Positions 50,099 to 61,285 of a stretch of 64,000 nucleotides of DNA are shown one piece after another. The stretch's first letter is position 1; each line of letters begins with the position of its first letter. The notes under the pieces were generated by a model. The model had not been told where the DNA came from and made no database searches. It saw only the letters and a list, made by a program, of their open reading frames with translations. A program made the position numbers and the translations under genes. Where the stretch lies: the NCBI GenBank assembly GCA_022457155.1, contig JAJGOT010000356.1, positions 310,001 through 374,000 on the forward strand, given 5' to 3'. The stretch is from Cladopsammia gracilis (taxonomy: Eukaryota; Cnidaria; Anthozoa; Scleractinia; Dendrophylliidae).

Positions 50099-50523
50099 TT
50101 ATTTTATTTTTCGAATTCCTCGCCCTCGGCCTCGGCCTTGCCCAGAGATTAATCTGTTCAATATATCATCAGCACTCTCTCCGGAGGTTGAGCTTGTCCA
50201 CGTTGGTTGAGATTGAGGCGTTCGCGCCGGTCTCCCACTGGGGGCTTTCCCACTAGGTCGACCCTTTCTCATATTTCCCAGTTTTTTCATTATCAAATCA
50301 CCAGTTTTTTCTACCATTTTTTGCCTATTTTATCTCCAGCATGAGAAATTCCTGATTCCAATGCTTTTTTCGTGACAGGTTTCGCGAATTTCTTGAAAAC
50401 TGCTGAGGCTACAGTTCTCATTGGTTTAAAAATATTATCAACAATGACACCGGATCCTTTGTGCCGGAAAACAAACCGCCCTAATTTCAGGTCATAATAA
50501 CGCGAGAATTCATAACTTTTCAT
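50099..50523 (-). pseudogene. Small basic virion protein, Polinton 2, frameshifted
   Basis: The N-terminal frame (50311-50523, KSYEFSRYYDLKLGRFVFRH) and C-terminal frame (50099-50317, GDLIMKKLGNMRKG) overlap around one lost base near 50315. The tail is Arg/Gly-rich (GRGRGRGIRK) rather than Lys-rich as in Polinton 1. Confidence 0.8.
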
Positions 50524-51296
50524 TTTATTACCTTTTTCAATATTAATGAGAATGCTGTATCAGCCCCATTCAGGTTGATAATCCTTCTTTTTCCATCAGT
50601 GATATAGATTTGAATGTAGCTTATTGTGTTTTTATTCACAGGACTGAACATCACTCTCATGGGTTCAAGGGTAAAACTAAATGATGCTTGCTTAACAGAT
50701 GTTGAAAAGGAATAAATGATATCAGTATCCTCCCCATCAACAAGCGAATCACTTGTCCGATCACAATGAATGTTCAACATATCAGTATCTTGGCTGAGGT
50801 TTGGAACTCTGTGGCCAATATTAACTTTATCCTTCAGAATCTTTTTGTCAAAGCCAATGAGTTCGTTAAAATTACTTTGAGTCAGATCCAGTTGATAATT
50901 TTCTTCCATTGTTATTGTTACTCTGAAGGTTGTGAGATTAAAAACCAGGTTGATTGGGAATTTATCCTTTTCCTCAGGGACTGGGCCTGTGACACTGTGA
51001 ATAAAATTATTTATCTCTTCATACTCCCAAACCCCAGCAGGGAAGGTGATATCATGAAATGTTTTCCCGCCGTCAGAGCTGTATCTGATCAGTTGATTAT
51101 TGTATCCAGCATTGATGTTATACCACGTAAAACTCATATTGATAATTCTGTTAAGTCCAACAACATATTGTGCATTTCGGTCCAAACCAATCGGCTGATT
51201 GAATCTCGTTGTGAAATTTTCTGGTTTGTTGCGGCCGTTCTTAACAGCGTAGGATGATAAAACAATCTCTCTTTCAATCAAATTTTCAGTCTGCAT
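50520..51296 (-). CDS. Minor capsid (penton-like) protein, Polinton 2
   Basis: The ATG at 51296 (CTATAAAATGC) gives 258 aa, the same length as in Polinton 1, with YVVGLNRIINMSFTWYNI and ISYIQIYITDGKRRIINL conserved. It is one of the few capsid genes here still open, which could be chance or recent decay elsewhere. Confidence 0.8.
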   Translation of the reverse strand: MQTENLIEREIVLSSYAVKNGRNKPENFTTRFNQPIGLDRNAQYVVGLNRIINMSFTWYNINAGYNNQLIRYSSDGGKTFHDITFPAGVWEYEEINNFIHSVTGPVPEEKDKFPINLVFNLTTFRVTITMEENYQLDLTQSNFNELIGFDKKILKDKVNIGHRVPNLSQDTDMLNIHCDRTSDSLVDGEDTDIIYSFSTSVKQASFSFTLEPMRVMFSPVNKNTISYIQIYITDGKRRIINLNGADTAFSLILKKVIK

Positions 51297-51297
51297 T

Positions 51298-52338
51298 TTA
51301 TAGTTTGAAATAGTTTTTATAAATCTTCCCATGCTGGACTTTATTTATCAATGCTTCTTTCAGAAGAACGTCGAGAATTGCAACTCCAGTATTTCTTATG
51401 TCCAGGTTTGTATTTCCAGAAAGGATGGAGCCAATAATGACGTCAAGTTTCTGCAGAAGTTCCTTGGGATTGGAGAAAAAACGGACCGCTCCACCCCTTT
51501 TTCGGGCTCTGCTGACTCCTGAGCCTTGAAAAGTTTCTTTCTTCTTATTATAATGATAGAGGAAATCATTTATAACTTCAAAATATTTATCTATCGTTTC
51601 ATGCAATAGGTCTTTAACCCCTTCATCTATTTTACCTCGATTGAAGTCTTTTGTGATACTTGCCTTATACCCTTTCAGTTGATTTTTTTTATGGTTTGCC
51701 CATCCGCTGTATTTGTTAATAATTCCTTTTTTCTGTCTTACAGATAAACCTGGGGCATTTAATTTTTCATCCATTTCATCATAAGTTGGTAAATCTTGCT
51801 GATGCAGTAAGAGATTCTTTCTACCATGAAAAGTTATCTTTTTCTTTTCTTCTTCGTCTTCTTCGTCTTCTTCGTCTTCTTCGTCTTCTTCGTCTTCTTC
51901 GTCTTCTGTTTCCAGAGCATATTCAGGGTATAAATCAGGATATAACTGTGAATAATCTGGTGGTTGATCATCACTATATGGCGGGAGTGAACTCGTTGAC
52001 GGGCCAGGTTGACCGCTTTGCGGTCCGATTTGTTTCTCTGCTTGGGAGCAACAGCCGCCTCATCTGTATCAAACAGGCCTCCAACATCCATCTCTTCAAA
52101 TGCCTGGTTTAATTTTTTCTCTAACCGCTTGCTTTTTCCGAAGAAAGAACTGCGGCTCCACATTCGATGCAATAACATCATCTAATTTCGATGTTATGGG
52201 TTTAAATACTTTTTCATACCCAGTTTGACTTGTCTCTTCACCCAACTTTTTCTGGGTGATGCGGTCATGAACGAAATTAATTTTATTTCCCAAAGCAGAT
52301 TTGCTTTTTGCAATTTGTTTCCATTTCAATAAACTCAT
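51298..52338 (-). pseudogene. PPxY/YPxL protein, Polinton 2, frameshifted
   Basis: The conserved start SLLKWKQIAKSKSALGNKI is at 52338 (GTAATAAAATGAG); the conserved end is 51298-51774 (GGAVRFFSNPKELLQKLDVI). Between them the frame changes more than once. The acidic centre contains LPPYSDDQPPDYSQLYPDLY, which has PPDY and YPDL late-domain-type motifs, then an EED microsatellite (51845-51905). Confidence 0.75.
51842..51905. repeat. CTTCTTCGT microsatellite
   Basis: About seven units of CTTCTTCGT lie inside the acidic region of the PPxY protein gene, coding Glu-Glu-Asp repeats on the minus strand. Polinton 1 has only a short acidic run here. Confidence 0.85.
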
Positions 52339-52425
52339 TTTATTACTTATCATATATAATTTGGGATGAACAACAAGATGTACTACATAATAAAATGAAG
52401 ATTCCAAATTATGATTTCAATGATC

Positions 52426-55400
52426 ACTTAATGTCAACGCACAATTGAAAGGCACATATTTTGTGGGAGAAGGTAGGGGGATAGGCGTTGTCCAGGACCC
52501 AAGTGCTGCCTGCCGCGTGCGAGGCCAGTCAATGGGGCTAGCCGGTCAGCGAGTGGCATATAAACCATGAGATGGGTGTCATGGAGCACAGCTACTCTGA
52601 GCAGCGTGTACCTATAACAAGCTCCTAGAAGGCCGCTTAGCGAGGGGAAGTGGACGTCACCACCGTTTATCACCCTAGCTAAGGCAACCCAGGCATCGCT
52701 TCAATGTGGGAATGAAGGGTTGTCGCCAGCAACGCTTCTCCCCCAAACCATTTATTAAAACTAAAACCACATAACAGATTACATGTCTACTATAATTTTT
52801 GTTTTTTGAAACAAACAATAAATGTTATAAGCGGATAGACGAGAATGGCCTACCTAGAAGTACGAAAGCAGAGAGTGGTAACAATAACTATAAATACTGT
52901 GGTGGGTGGGTGGGGAAATAAACGTTTGACTTTAGCAGTGAAACTGAGCTGAATGGGGAGATCGAGCGCGACCGATGTACATGAACGTAAACACGGCGAG
53001 TTTACGTGAAGCTGATTGGCTGATAATCTATGGGCACGTGCAGGCTTGAAATGTAATTGGCTGTTAAGAATAGGGGGCGGGTAAAAGTACGTGTTTGCGA
53101 TGCAAAGTACAAAAGGTCAATTACAGGGAAAAACACTGGCAAACAGCAGGGAGCTTTTAGGTTCAATTGAGCTAAACATTAACTCCAGTTTATGCTTGGG
53201 CAGAAACAGCCATTAATGTTAACGCACAATTGAAAGGCACATATTTTGTGGGAGAAGGTAGGGGGATAGGCGTTGTCCAGGACCCAAGTGCTGCCTGCCG
53301 CGTGCGAGGCCAGTCAATGGGACTAGCCGGTCAGCGAGTGGCATATAAACCATGAGATGGGTGTCATGGAGCACAGCTACTCTGAGCAGCGTGTACCTAT
53401 GCCAAGCTCCTAGAAGGCCGCTTAGCGAGGGGAAGTGGACGTCACCACCGTTTATCACCCAAGCTAAGGCAACCCAGGCATCGCTTCAGTGTGGGACTGA
53501 AGGGTTGTCGCCAGCAACGCTTCTCCCCATAATTCTGGAACAGAATCCTCCCACACTGAGGCTGCTAAGAGAGCTGTTTGATTCGGAGTAGCAAACTGTT
53601 ACCCCACCCAGGATGATGCGAAGCAGCAAACTGTTAGTAGCCTCAGCAGGATTCCTTGCGCACAGTTACCACTCTCATAACATATAACTGTATTCTGAAA
53701 CAATGTCTGTTATCAAAGTCTAAGCTTTGTTTGTTGAGTCTATGGTACAGGCAGAAACCTCGCCTGTGAGTTCAAAGTTCTGTTTGTTAAAGAAACATCT
53801 GCAGTGATTATGTCCCATTCATTTCCATGCAAGTGTGATCCGGTGGTATATAGCCTTGGTACTTGGTACTTGTAGGACAGTGCCGGAACAATAAATTACC
53901 AATATATTTTGACATTAAATTTCTTGAAATACACCTTAGTACAATACTACATCCCATGACCAGCATCCACAAACGACTTTCGGTACGAGGTTGAAAAATG
54001 AGGAATTATTTTGTAGGAAGGCCGAAAGTGTTCCAGGTAAAAGAAATCTAAGGCTTGGAACTGGAAGGCAGATATGTTTTATGAAGAGTATTTGCATGTG
54101 TGGACCCTGTTATGGGGCTGGTACTGATTTAACGCTCGCCCGCCTGATACGAAAACCCTAAAAAAACCCAGTGGGAAAAAGTAAGGGAACGTATTCTCCC
54201 AGGAAACTGCAGGCTCACAACCTCTGAGATAGGGCAATCAAGTACCAGAGGAAAAACATGCAATGAATAGTTAAATATGTAAAACAAAGTTCCAGTTGTG
54301 TTTTGAAGCCAGACAAATGCGCTCTGTGTAAAATGGCGGACACCGTCAAGGGAAGCATCCAGAGTGTAACTGATCCCCAGAGGAATGGCTTGTCTTGCAA
54401 ATGAGAGATATGGACATAAAGCATACACATGTAAAGCACTGATGCTACTTCAAATTGACATAAATGGAAAACAAAGCAAAGACATAATTACACCAAAGAT
54501 CTCATCACTAAAGATTGAATTCGCTATAAGATCCATTAAATTGGCCTTTAAGCATCTATGCAATGAATAATAACTGTCAACTGGTTCGATTTAGTTTATT
54601 TTAATGGCTTATCTGAAATGGCGCGATGAATTGCGAGCCACGTCAAATCAGAAACAAGCAAAACGTTTTGTGAAGGATGGCAATGTTAGGAGCAGCTTGG
54701 TAGGATGTATAGTTTCACTTTAGCTTTTTGAATTTTATCATATTGTGTGCACCAGACGTACTATTCATGTTCCGAAGAGAATGCGTGACTTCCGGTATGG
54801 TTATTGTTAGGAAATCATTTTAGGCTATAAATGTTTTGTTTTGCTTTGTTATGTTGGAGTAATCTGATATCTTTGGTGTTAGACGGACGTAAAAGAATTT
54901 GCAGCAAATTTCACAGACTTCTATTCCTTATTTGTTCAAATAATCGCTCATGTCTGTTTGATATGTTTTGATCGCGCTACGCAAGTGTTGGGTTACGTAT
55001 TGAAATGAATAACCTATCGTGTACGGCATATTGGAACATTTTTGTGCGCAACAAAAGACGTTATTGGGGTGGGTGGGTGTTATTTCCCCGTCTTTTAACC
55101 TCATTTAGTTTGAAAGCAGCCGATATGAAAAAGGCCTTCAAATTGTAGGTAGACTGGCGGGAAATATGGTCTGAAATATGACCCTCGTTTGTGTCTTCAC
55201 TTCGCTTCGCTTCGCATTTATCGCGGCGTCAACAAATATAAATCCATGCAACTGGGTCTTCTTTAATATCTGAGTCATTTGCATTTGAGATTTTTTCAGT
55301 GAGAGTGACTATAAGCGGTAAAAGTGTCAACGATTAAAAGGCGAAAGAGCGAGAGTGCGAAGCTTCTTAGAGTATAAATGCTCTTGGGAGAAAAATTAAC

Positions 55401-56411
55401 GGAAGCTGGAGGTAGACAAATAAATTAACGTGCGATGCCTGTGGCGAAAAAACATAAGCTTATATAAAAATGGAAGAATGGCGCAAGAACAATGCCAGTA
55501 ATAACAAAGAAAAAAAAAAGAAAAGAAAAGAAATCACATGAGGCACAATAGGCGAGCTTGCTTCGTGTATAGCTGCTGATAAAAAACGCAGACAAATATA
55601 AACGTTGGGCATAAAAACGTTGGGCTTGACTTAGCTTATTAAACTCACGACCTCATGCGGGGGATGTTGAACGTGGAGTCGATGATTCCATATTCCGCTT
55701 GAACAGAGATTCTCCGGGGCCGGAGGTAGCTGTTGACAAAAAACGGTAAAGTTTTCTGTCCGGCGCGGAGCATGGCCAGAAGGGGGCAGTATGCACAGGC
55801 ACGGTGAGAAAGCTGCAGACAGGAATCCAGGCCGGTCATGGTTGCCATGTTTGGATTTTCCAACAGATTGATTGCCTTGTAGCTGTAGCTTCGGCGGGTT
55901 ACATGTACATTGCGTTGACAAAAGTTGACTTTGTGTGATGGCAACTTGATCCTTGTGCATTCCTTTTGGCAGGATCCTTGACCCTTCTAAGGTTGTGGGA
56001 AAACACCATCCGCTTAACGAACAACTTCACGCTTGATTCGTACGGTAAAACCAGTTTGAATGTGGAACGCAACGATCACCATGTACAAAGCAGAGAGCAA
56101 CCCACTTGAAGAGTAGAAAAAAACGTTTGACTTTAGCAGTGAAACTGAGCTGAATGGGGAGATCGAGCGCGACCGATGTACATGAACGTAAACACGGCGA
56201 GTTTACGTGAAGCTGATTGGCTGATAATCTATGGGCACGTGCAGGCTTGAAATGTAATTGGCTGTTAAGAATAGGGGGCGGGTAAAAGTACGTGTTTGCG
56301 ATACAAAGTACAAAAGGTCAATTACAGGGAAAAACACTGGCAAACAGCAGGGAGCTTTTAGGTTCAATTGAGCTAAACATTAACTCCAGTTTATGCTTGG
56401 GCAGAAACAGC
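52426..56411. mobile_element. Insertion with A1-B1A2-B2 direct-repeat layout
   Basis: Repeat A (about 316 bp) occurs at 52428-52743 and 53213-53528; repeat B (293 bp) at 52920-53212 and 56121-56413. B1 and A2 touch. There is no clear target duplication. The interior pieces (52744-52919 and 53529-56120) hold no recognisable gene. The topology equals that of split-direct-repeat retroelements such as YR2, so a non-autonomous relative is possible; a tandem duplication of one long repeat is the alternative. Confidence 0.7.
53529..56120. other. Interior of the insertion, no gene seen
   Basis: Short frames in both directions lack known motifs. The stretch includes an A-rich run near 55508-55530. 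Nothing identifies a transposase, recombinase or reverse transcriptase. Confidence 0.4.
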
Positions 56412-56992
56412 CAATAACCAATTATAGACAACTGCATCCTTTAATGCCAAATCAAAATTTCAGAATGTTTATCTGTGGCCCTTCGGGATCGGGGAAAACA
56501 AATGTTTTTCTGGATATGATTTTTCGGCTTTTGTATTATGATAAGGTCTATCTCTATGCAAAAAATCTTGAACAATCAAAATATCAGCATCTGCTGAAAA
56601 CATTTCGTCCAATCAGCAAAGAAGCTGGGTATGACGTCGTGGAAGCGAGTCCCGATGATATCCTTCCAGTTTCTGAATTATCCGATAATAATCAAAAAAT
56701 AGTTATATTAGACGATTTTGTTTGCGAAAAGAATCAAAAGCCAGAGGCAGACATAAGAATTGCTCTGTCATTTATCTTTCGCAAAGTTATTATAAAACAC
56801 TCAAAGATATCCGTTTGAATTGTTCGCATTTTGCATTTATGAATTCCCCAGCAACAATGAAATTTCAATGCTCTGCAGAGAGAATAATGTCAGCAAAGAA
56901 GATTATTTGACTGCAACCAAGGACCCATATTCTTTTCTGTATATTGATAAGCCGAGGAAATTCATTTCTAAAAATTTTGATGAAGATTTAAA

Positions 56993-58778
56993 ATGAGCTA
57001 TTCAAATGGAATGTTATCTGATAAAACAAACACCTCCCAGGGAGGAAAAGATGGAAAAGATGGACTGCCGGGCGTTGGTTTCAAGTTGACACCCGCAGGG
57101 GATTATGATATGCAAAACAAAAAATGGTCGATGTCGCTGAAGGAACAGCGAATAACGATGCAATCACAAAGCATCAAGCTGATGTTCTTGCAATTCAACT
57201 GAAGGCAGATTCACTTCAGGTTGATGGTTCCTCGCATATGACAGGAGATCTTGACCTTCGAGGGCAAAACCCCATTAACCCCGGGGAAATCAATATGAAC
57301 AGAAAACTGATCACAAATATGGACACGGATGAAGACAATGATTTGTCAGCGGTCAATATGATCACTCTGAAAAAATTCCACCCTGATGCTTCTGAACCAA
57401 CGCATGAAGTCACGAAGGATATTGATTTGAAAGGACTTTTCAACGTGGAAAACTCAAAACAACAAACATGGCATGATTTAGGGGCACATTATAACAATCT
57501 GGTTTCTTATAATGACGTCAAGAATATCTTTCTCAGCCACAAAGAGACGTTTCCAATGGAGACTAGTTTGGATATGGGAAATCACACCATTTTCAATGTG
57601 AAAGACCCAACTGTTGTCGATCAAGGCGCAAACAAAAGATATGTGGACGACCAATCCGCTAAAAAAACTTTCGTTGGAAGGTGGAACAATGACTGGAAAC
57701 CTGGATATGAATTCACAACAAATCAATAATATTGCAGTGCCAACTCTTGAACATCAACCCACGCCAAAATCTTATGTGGATAGTGGTGATAGAAATCTTA
57801 ATCTCAAGATAGGAAATGTGGTAGTCCACACGATAGAATTAGAAGAGAAGCTCAAAAAATACGTTGATGACTCGCATATCGCGTCAAACTCTCGCCCGAA
57901 AGATGAATTCCGGTATCTGATGGAAGATGTGAATGAATTCAGCTCTGAGCATGATATGACAGTAACTGGAATCAATGATTTTCCAGATTCACCGCATCTT
58001 TTCAATAAGAAGGCATATGATTTGGCAATATCCAAAGACGACAGTAATCTATACTCTGGGAGACTTGGTTTCAATATGTTCCAATTGGCAGAGGGAGAAT
58101 ATACTATTTGCATTGAATTCTTTCCCGCTTCAATGAATAACGTTAGCGTTAACGTCGTGAGCACAAGCCTGAATGTCGGTCAGCAAACAACAACGAAGTT
58201 GTCTACTTATTCTAGATCCATAGTCCACATGCATAAATGGCAGATCTCTCCACCTGAATATATATCTGGATTTGAAATGGCAAGGAACCGCACGTGATCC
58301 GAATGAAGGACCCGCAAAGTTGATCGTATATGGCATCAAGGGTTCTCATGACGATGTTCCTACTGATGTTTATGATTGGCCTTTCATTTTCGAAAATCAG
58401 AGAATGGTCATGCAAACTAATTTGGATATGAATGGGCATCAGTTGATTGGCAATAAATCATCTTTTTTCTTGAGTGGATTTATGGAGGATCCAGCAATAT
58501 ATATCAAATTTAATGGCGATGATGATGATTTAATCATTCCTATTAAGTGTAAATTAAAGGCAGTTTTTGCTGAAAGTTTGAATAAAAACCAAACATTTTA
58601 TCCACCCATTACTGTTGAAATTATGAAAAGAAATTTCACATCAACCACAAGTGGAAGAAAACAAAAAATACAGACTGATCTCTCATTGAATGAGTGGGAT
58701 GCTATACAAGTCAGACCCTTCATTGGAGGAAGCGACATAAAATTTAATTATAGAGTTTGTTTATTGTTTGAAGTCTAA
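56993..58778 (+). pseudogene. Tail-fibre-like protein, Polinton 2, frameshifted
   Basis: Starting in GATTTAAAATGAGC, it has a short collagen-like GGKDGKDGLPGVGF segment and then the fibre repeats seen in Polinton 1 (HMTGDLDLRGQ, GNHTIFNVKDP, GTMTGNLDMNSQQINNI). It runs through FSSEHDMTVTGINDF without the stop found in Polinton 1. Frame changes occur near 57125, 57665 and 58265. The C-terminal 100 residues are unlike those of Polinton 1, as expected for a variable receptor-binding tip. Confidence 0.75.
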
Positions 58779-58780
58779 AA

Positions 58781-58903
58781 ATGGCCTTTGAAATAAAAAT
58801 AGACACCCAAAAACTGAAAAAAATAAAAGACCAGATTATATCGTTCATAGAAACCATGAAAAGACTTTTTTCTTGCAATAAAAATGCAAACCAATCCACT
58901 TAA
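58781..58903 (+). CDS. Small ORF upstream of the membrane protein
   Basis: A 40-codon frame starting in CTAAAAATGGCC and encoding a Lys-rich helical peptide (KLKKIKDQIISFIETMKRLF). It overlaps the membrane-protein start by 20 bp. The same place in Polinton 1 has only a short ATG frame with little similarity. Expression is uncertain. Confidence 0.4.
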   Translation: MAFEIKIDTQKLKKIKDQIISFIETMKRLFSCNKNANQST

Positions 58904-59363
58904 TTTCAATCATATTGATCCAACCCTTTCTGAGGAGAAAGTTGAAGAATTGAAACAGCTATATGCTTTTTATCATAAAAAATGTTGGTGCTGCCGGAAA
59001 GCACAAAGAAAATATAACAAAATGAATTTGGGATTAACACTAAGTTCTACTCTTTTAGTTGTTACAGGAACAATTGTAGGAGGAGTTACATTGAATCCAA
59101 TTATTCTGGGGGTAATAAATGGTGCTGGGTTATTCTTGAAAACGTTTCAGGAAATGAAAAACTTTAGAAGAAAGATTGAGATAAGTCAATTCGCAATGAC
59201 AAAGTATGAAAATGTTTTGACTGAATTGAGATCGTATCTTAGGGGTGACATTTTTGATCCACAAGAATTCATAAGGGAAATGAAAGTTGTGGATGGGATT
59301 ATAGCAGATTTATGTTTGAATTTAGAGAAGTATGAAAAAGATTATGAAACATCTTTAAAATGA
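58884..59363 (+). CDS. Small membrane protein, Polinton 2
   Basis: 159 aa, open. FYHKKCWCCRKAQ is followed by a hydrophobic hairpin (LLVVTGTIVGGVTLNPIIL, then NGAGLFLKTF) and a helical acidic end. It is the orthologue of 27252-27770 and starts at MQTNPLNFNHI, which shows where conservation begins. The two Cys pairs of CWCC could be palmitoylated or bind metal. Its stop overlaps the next ATG (AAATGAG). Confidence 0.65.
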   Translation: MQTNPLNFNHIDPTLSEEKVEELKQLYAFYHKKCWCCRKAQRKYNKMNLGLTLSSTLLVVTGTIVGGVTLNPIILGVINGAGLFLKTFQEMKNFRRKIEISQFAMTKYENVLTELRSYLRGDIFDPQEFIREMKVVDGIIADLCLNLEKYEKDYETSLK

Positions 59364-59551
59364 GTGATTCAAAAACATGGCCTGAGTGGTATGATTCTCA
59401 AGATGAAAACCTAGAAAATGAATTGGATTCAGATTGGGAACCAGAAGATGATGTTGAAGCATATCCACATTGGACGCCAGAAAACCCAGTTATGGTTTGG
59501 GAAGATTCTGAAACAGAGTGCCCAACTTGTGAATCTTCGGATGAGAATTAA
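59360..59551 (+). CDS. Small acidic Trp-rich protein
   Basis: 63 aa, coupled by a 4-bp ATGA overlap to the membrane-protein gene and starting in TTTAAAATGAG. It is very acidic with several Trp residues and a CPTC pair near the end. No counterpart was seen in Polinton 1 at this place. Family unknown. Confidence 0.5.
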   Translation: MSDSKTWPEWYDSQDENLENELDSDWEPEDDVEAYPHWTPENPVMVWEDSETECPTCESSDEN

Positions 59552-59580
59552 ATTATCAAAGTCGGATCCTTTGATAATTT
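59550..59580. terminator. Hairpin between convergent genes, Polinton 2
   Basis: AAATTATCAAA and TTTGATAATTT form an 11-bp stem with a 9-nt loop exactly between the stops of the plus-strand block and the minus-strand replication-block gene. Sequence differs from the hairpins of Polinton 1 but the position rule is the same. Confidence 0.65.
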
Positions 59581-60205
59581 ACACGCTTAAAGTAAGATCA
59601 TAGGCTGAATCATATTCCTTGAAATAATCTTCAGGCAACTCATATTGCTGCTTGGTCACTTTGGTGGCAACCAGGGAAATTGTATTAGTTGGACTGCCGG
59701 CCACCAGGGCGGTCGGGCCCAAAATGACCTGTCTGACGCGAAGCTCAACATGACCTTCAAAGGGAATACCAATGAGATCATGTGGATTGATAAACTCGCC
59801 ATCACGATCGAAAAACAAATAACTAATTTCACCATCTTCATCGGCATACAGTTTGACTCTCAACTTCCCATCTTTGATGATTTTCAGAAATTGCGCTAAG
59901 ACTGACAAATGCGAGTGCTGTTCACTGACAAGATTTCGAATCTTTCTCTCAATTGCCTCACATTCTTCAAGGTAACCACCGCGAAGATTGACAGTCATGA
60001 AATATTTTGGTGCTTTTCCTATAGCTTTGTCAGCCTCAATTTTCATCGAGCCATGAAATTCAAGATTAAACGGACACCCTTCTCTCAGGACGGGAAGAAC
60101 AATGAAAGTGAGATCACCGAGTTTCTTTGTTTCTGGTTCGCCAAGAGTAATATTCTGGAACTGTTTATCATAGTATGCGCTATTAGTAGTAATGTCAAGC
60201 GGTTC
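59579..60205 (-). pseudogene. Replication-block protein, Polinton 2, 5'-truncated
   Basis: The frame is open from the stop at 59579 beyond the first Met (60046) to about 60205 (YEPLDITTNSAYYDK), where tandem repeats begin. It matches the order of 30490-31113: beta-rich N-terminus (LGDLTFIVLPVL), helical region, then GIPFEGHVELRVRQVIL. Polymerase B and the right terminus that should follow are missing, so the provirus is truncated here. Confidence 0.65.
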
Positions 60206-60209
60206 ATAC

Positions 60210-60360
60210 GGGCGTAGCCCCTACTGGTTAATAGATTCAAGATGGCGCCAAAGCGCATTGAGGGGTGGATAATGAATTCAAGATGGCCCCTACTGGTTAA
60301 TAGATTCAAGATGGCGCCAAAGCGCGTTGATGTGTAGATAATAAATTCAAGATGGCCGCT
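60210..60360. repeat. Tandem repeat at the truncated end of Polinton 2
   Basis: Two to three units containing TTAATAGATTCAAGATGGCG and AAGCGC(A/G)TTGA. The repeat begins where the Polinton coding sequence ends and may mark the deletion junction. Confidence 0.75.
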
Positions 60361-60564
60361 TACGAGCTGTAAAATGGAAACGTATCTGTGGTCGAAAAAG
60401 AGCCACGCCCGGGCAAATGTCATTGCGCAATATCACGCGCGCATGGGAACGAGGTCAATAACGTCACACGTACGATTAAAAACTCACAAAATTTATTTTA
60501 TAAAAAATAAAACCTGATTTACACGCGGGTGAGGGTCTTAGTGACCACTCGTCCCAGACTCTTT
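60361..60564. other. Short intergenic stretch, no gene seen
   Basis: AT-rich around 60480-60510; no gene or structured repeat was recognised. Confidence 0.3.
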
Positions 60565-60775
60565 TTACAAATCCAACAAATTGTTGATGTTCAATTCATC
60601 TTCTTCTTTGTATCCATATGGGTATGTGGCAAAGGTCAGCGGATCCAATACTCTTTTAGTGTAAACCAACTGGTACTGTTTGTACTCTGGAAAGGTGAAG
60701 AGATGATAATGTTTTGCATCCCGGTGTATCTGGAAGCTCTTGATGACTTGAATTTGACGCGTTTTCTTCAGTGGA
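60565..60775 (-). pseudogene. C-terminal fragment of an unrecognised protein
   Basis: About 70 residues are open from a stop just inside the 10-bp repeat array down to TAA at 60565-60567. The text is coherent (KSFQIHRDAKHYHLFTFPEY, VLDPLTFATYPYGYKEEDEL) and ends NINNLLDL. The N-terminus appears replaced by the repeat array. Family unknown; it may belong with the element at 61-64 kb. Confidence 0.4.
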
Positions 60776-61098
60776 ACTCAGAGCAACTCAGAGCAACTCG
60801 GAGCAACTCGGAGCAACTCGGAGCAACTCGGAGCAACTCGGAGCAACTCGGAGCAACTCAGAGCAACTCAGAGCATTTGAGAAAGAAACTCAGAGCACTT
60901 GAGCAAGCAACTCACACCATTTGATTGAGCAACTTAGAGCAACTCGGAGCAACTCGGAGCAACTCAGAGCAACTCGGAGCAACTCGGAGCAACTCGGAGC
61001 AACTCAGAGCAACTCAGAGTAACTCAGAGCAACTCGGAGCATCTCGGAGCAACTCAGAGCAACTCAGAGTAACTCAGAGCAACTCAGATCAAGTCACA
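60776..61098. repeat. 10-bp tandem repeat GAGCAACTC(G/A)
   Basis: Roughly thirty units in two blocks, split by a diverged GAAACTCAGAGCACTTGAGC segment near 60880-60920. The plus-strand open frame here is an artefact of the repeat. Confidence 0.9.
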
Positions 61099-61285
61099 TG
61101 ATGATTTAGGGTCGATAATAGATGAAACTTACTCTTTAAAGAGTAATCTAAAAAAACACTCTTGTTCCATGACCTCCTTTGTCGATCTGTTTAGGCAGTT
61201 TGAGCAGAGGTCAAAGACTATAATCAGCAGAGGTCACAGCAGAGGGCAAAGACTACAGTACTCAATATTTCAAGAATGACATTTA

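Larger units (their letters stand above)
52395..56996 (+). pseudogene. Packaging ATPase of Polinton 2, split by a 4-kb insertion
   Basis: The first ten codons (52395-52425, KIPNYDFND) are separated from the rest (56412-56996, PITNYRQLHP onward) by the insert. Walker A GPSGSGKT is kept; the Walker B region is IVILDD. Further frame changes follow KNQKPEAD (about 56750) and later. The stop overlaps the next start (AAATGAG). Confidence 0.85.
40345..60205. mobile_element. Polinton provirus 2, decayed, right end and polymerase missing
   Basis: Starting at AGTAGATATAAAAC, the element carries the same block as Polinton 1: integrase/PLA2, zinc ribbon, protease, pVI-like, major capsid, basic protein, penton, PPxY protein (minus), then ATPase, fibre and membrane protein (plus), then a replication-block protein (minus, 5'-truncated near 60205). 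VLTF3-like, acidic, NUMOD-like and polymerase genes are absent. Two elements have inserted into it (41192-46056 and about 52426-56411). Many frameshifts show age. Confidence 0.9.

Noticed and set aside
52434..53458. Two nearly identical 79-residue reverse frames
   Set aside because: They are the same stretch of repeat A read twice; there is no motif, and a plus-strand frame exists over the same bases.
52426..56411. LTR retrotransposon
   Set aside because: Two long direct repeats suggested LTRs, but they touch each other (B1-A2), there is no gag-pol, primer-binding site or target duplication.
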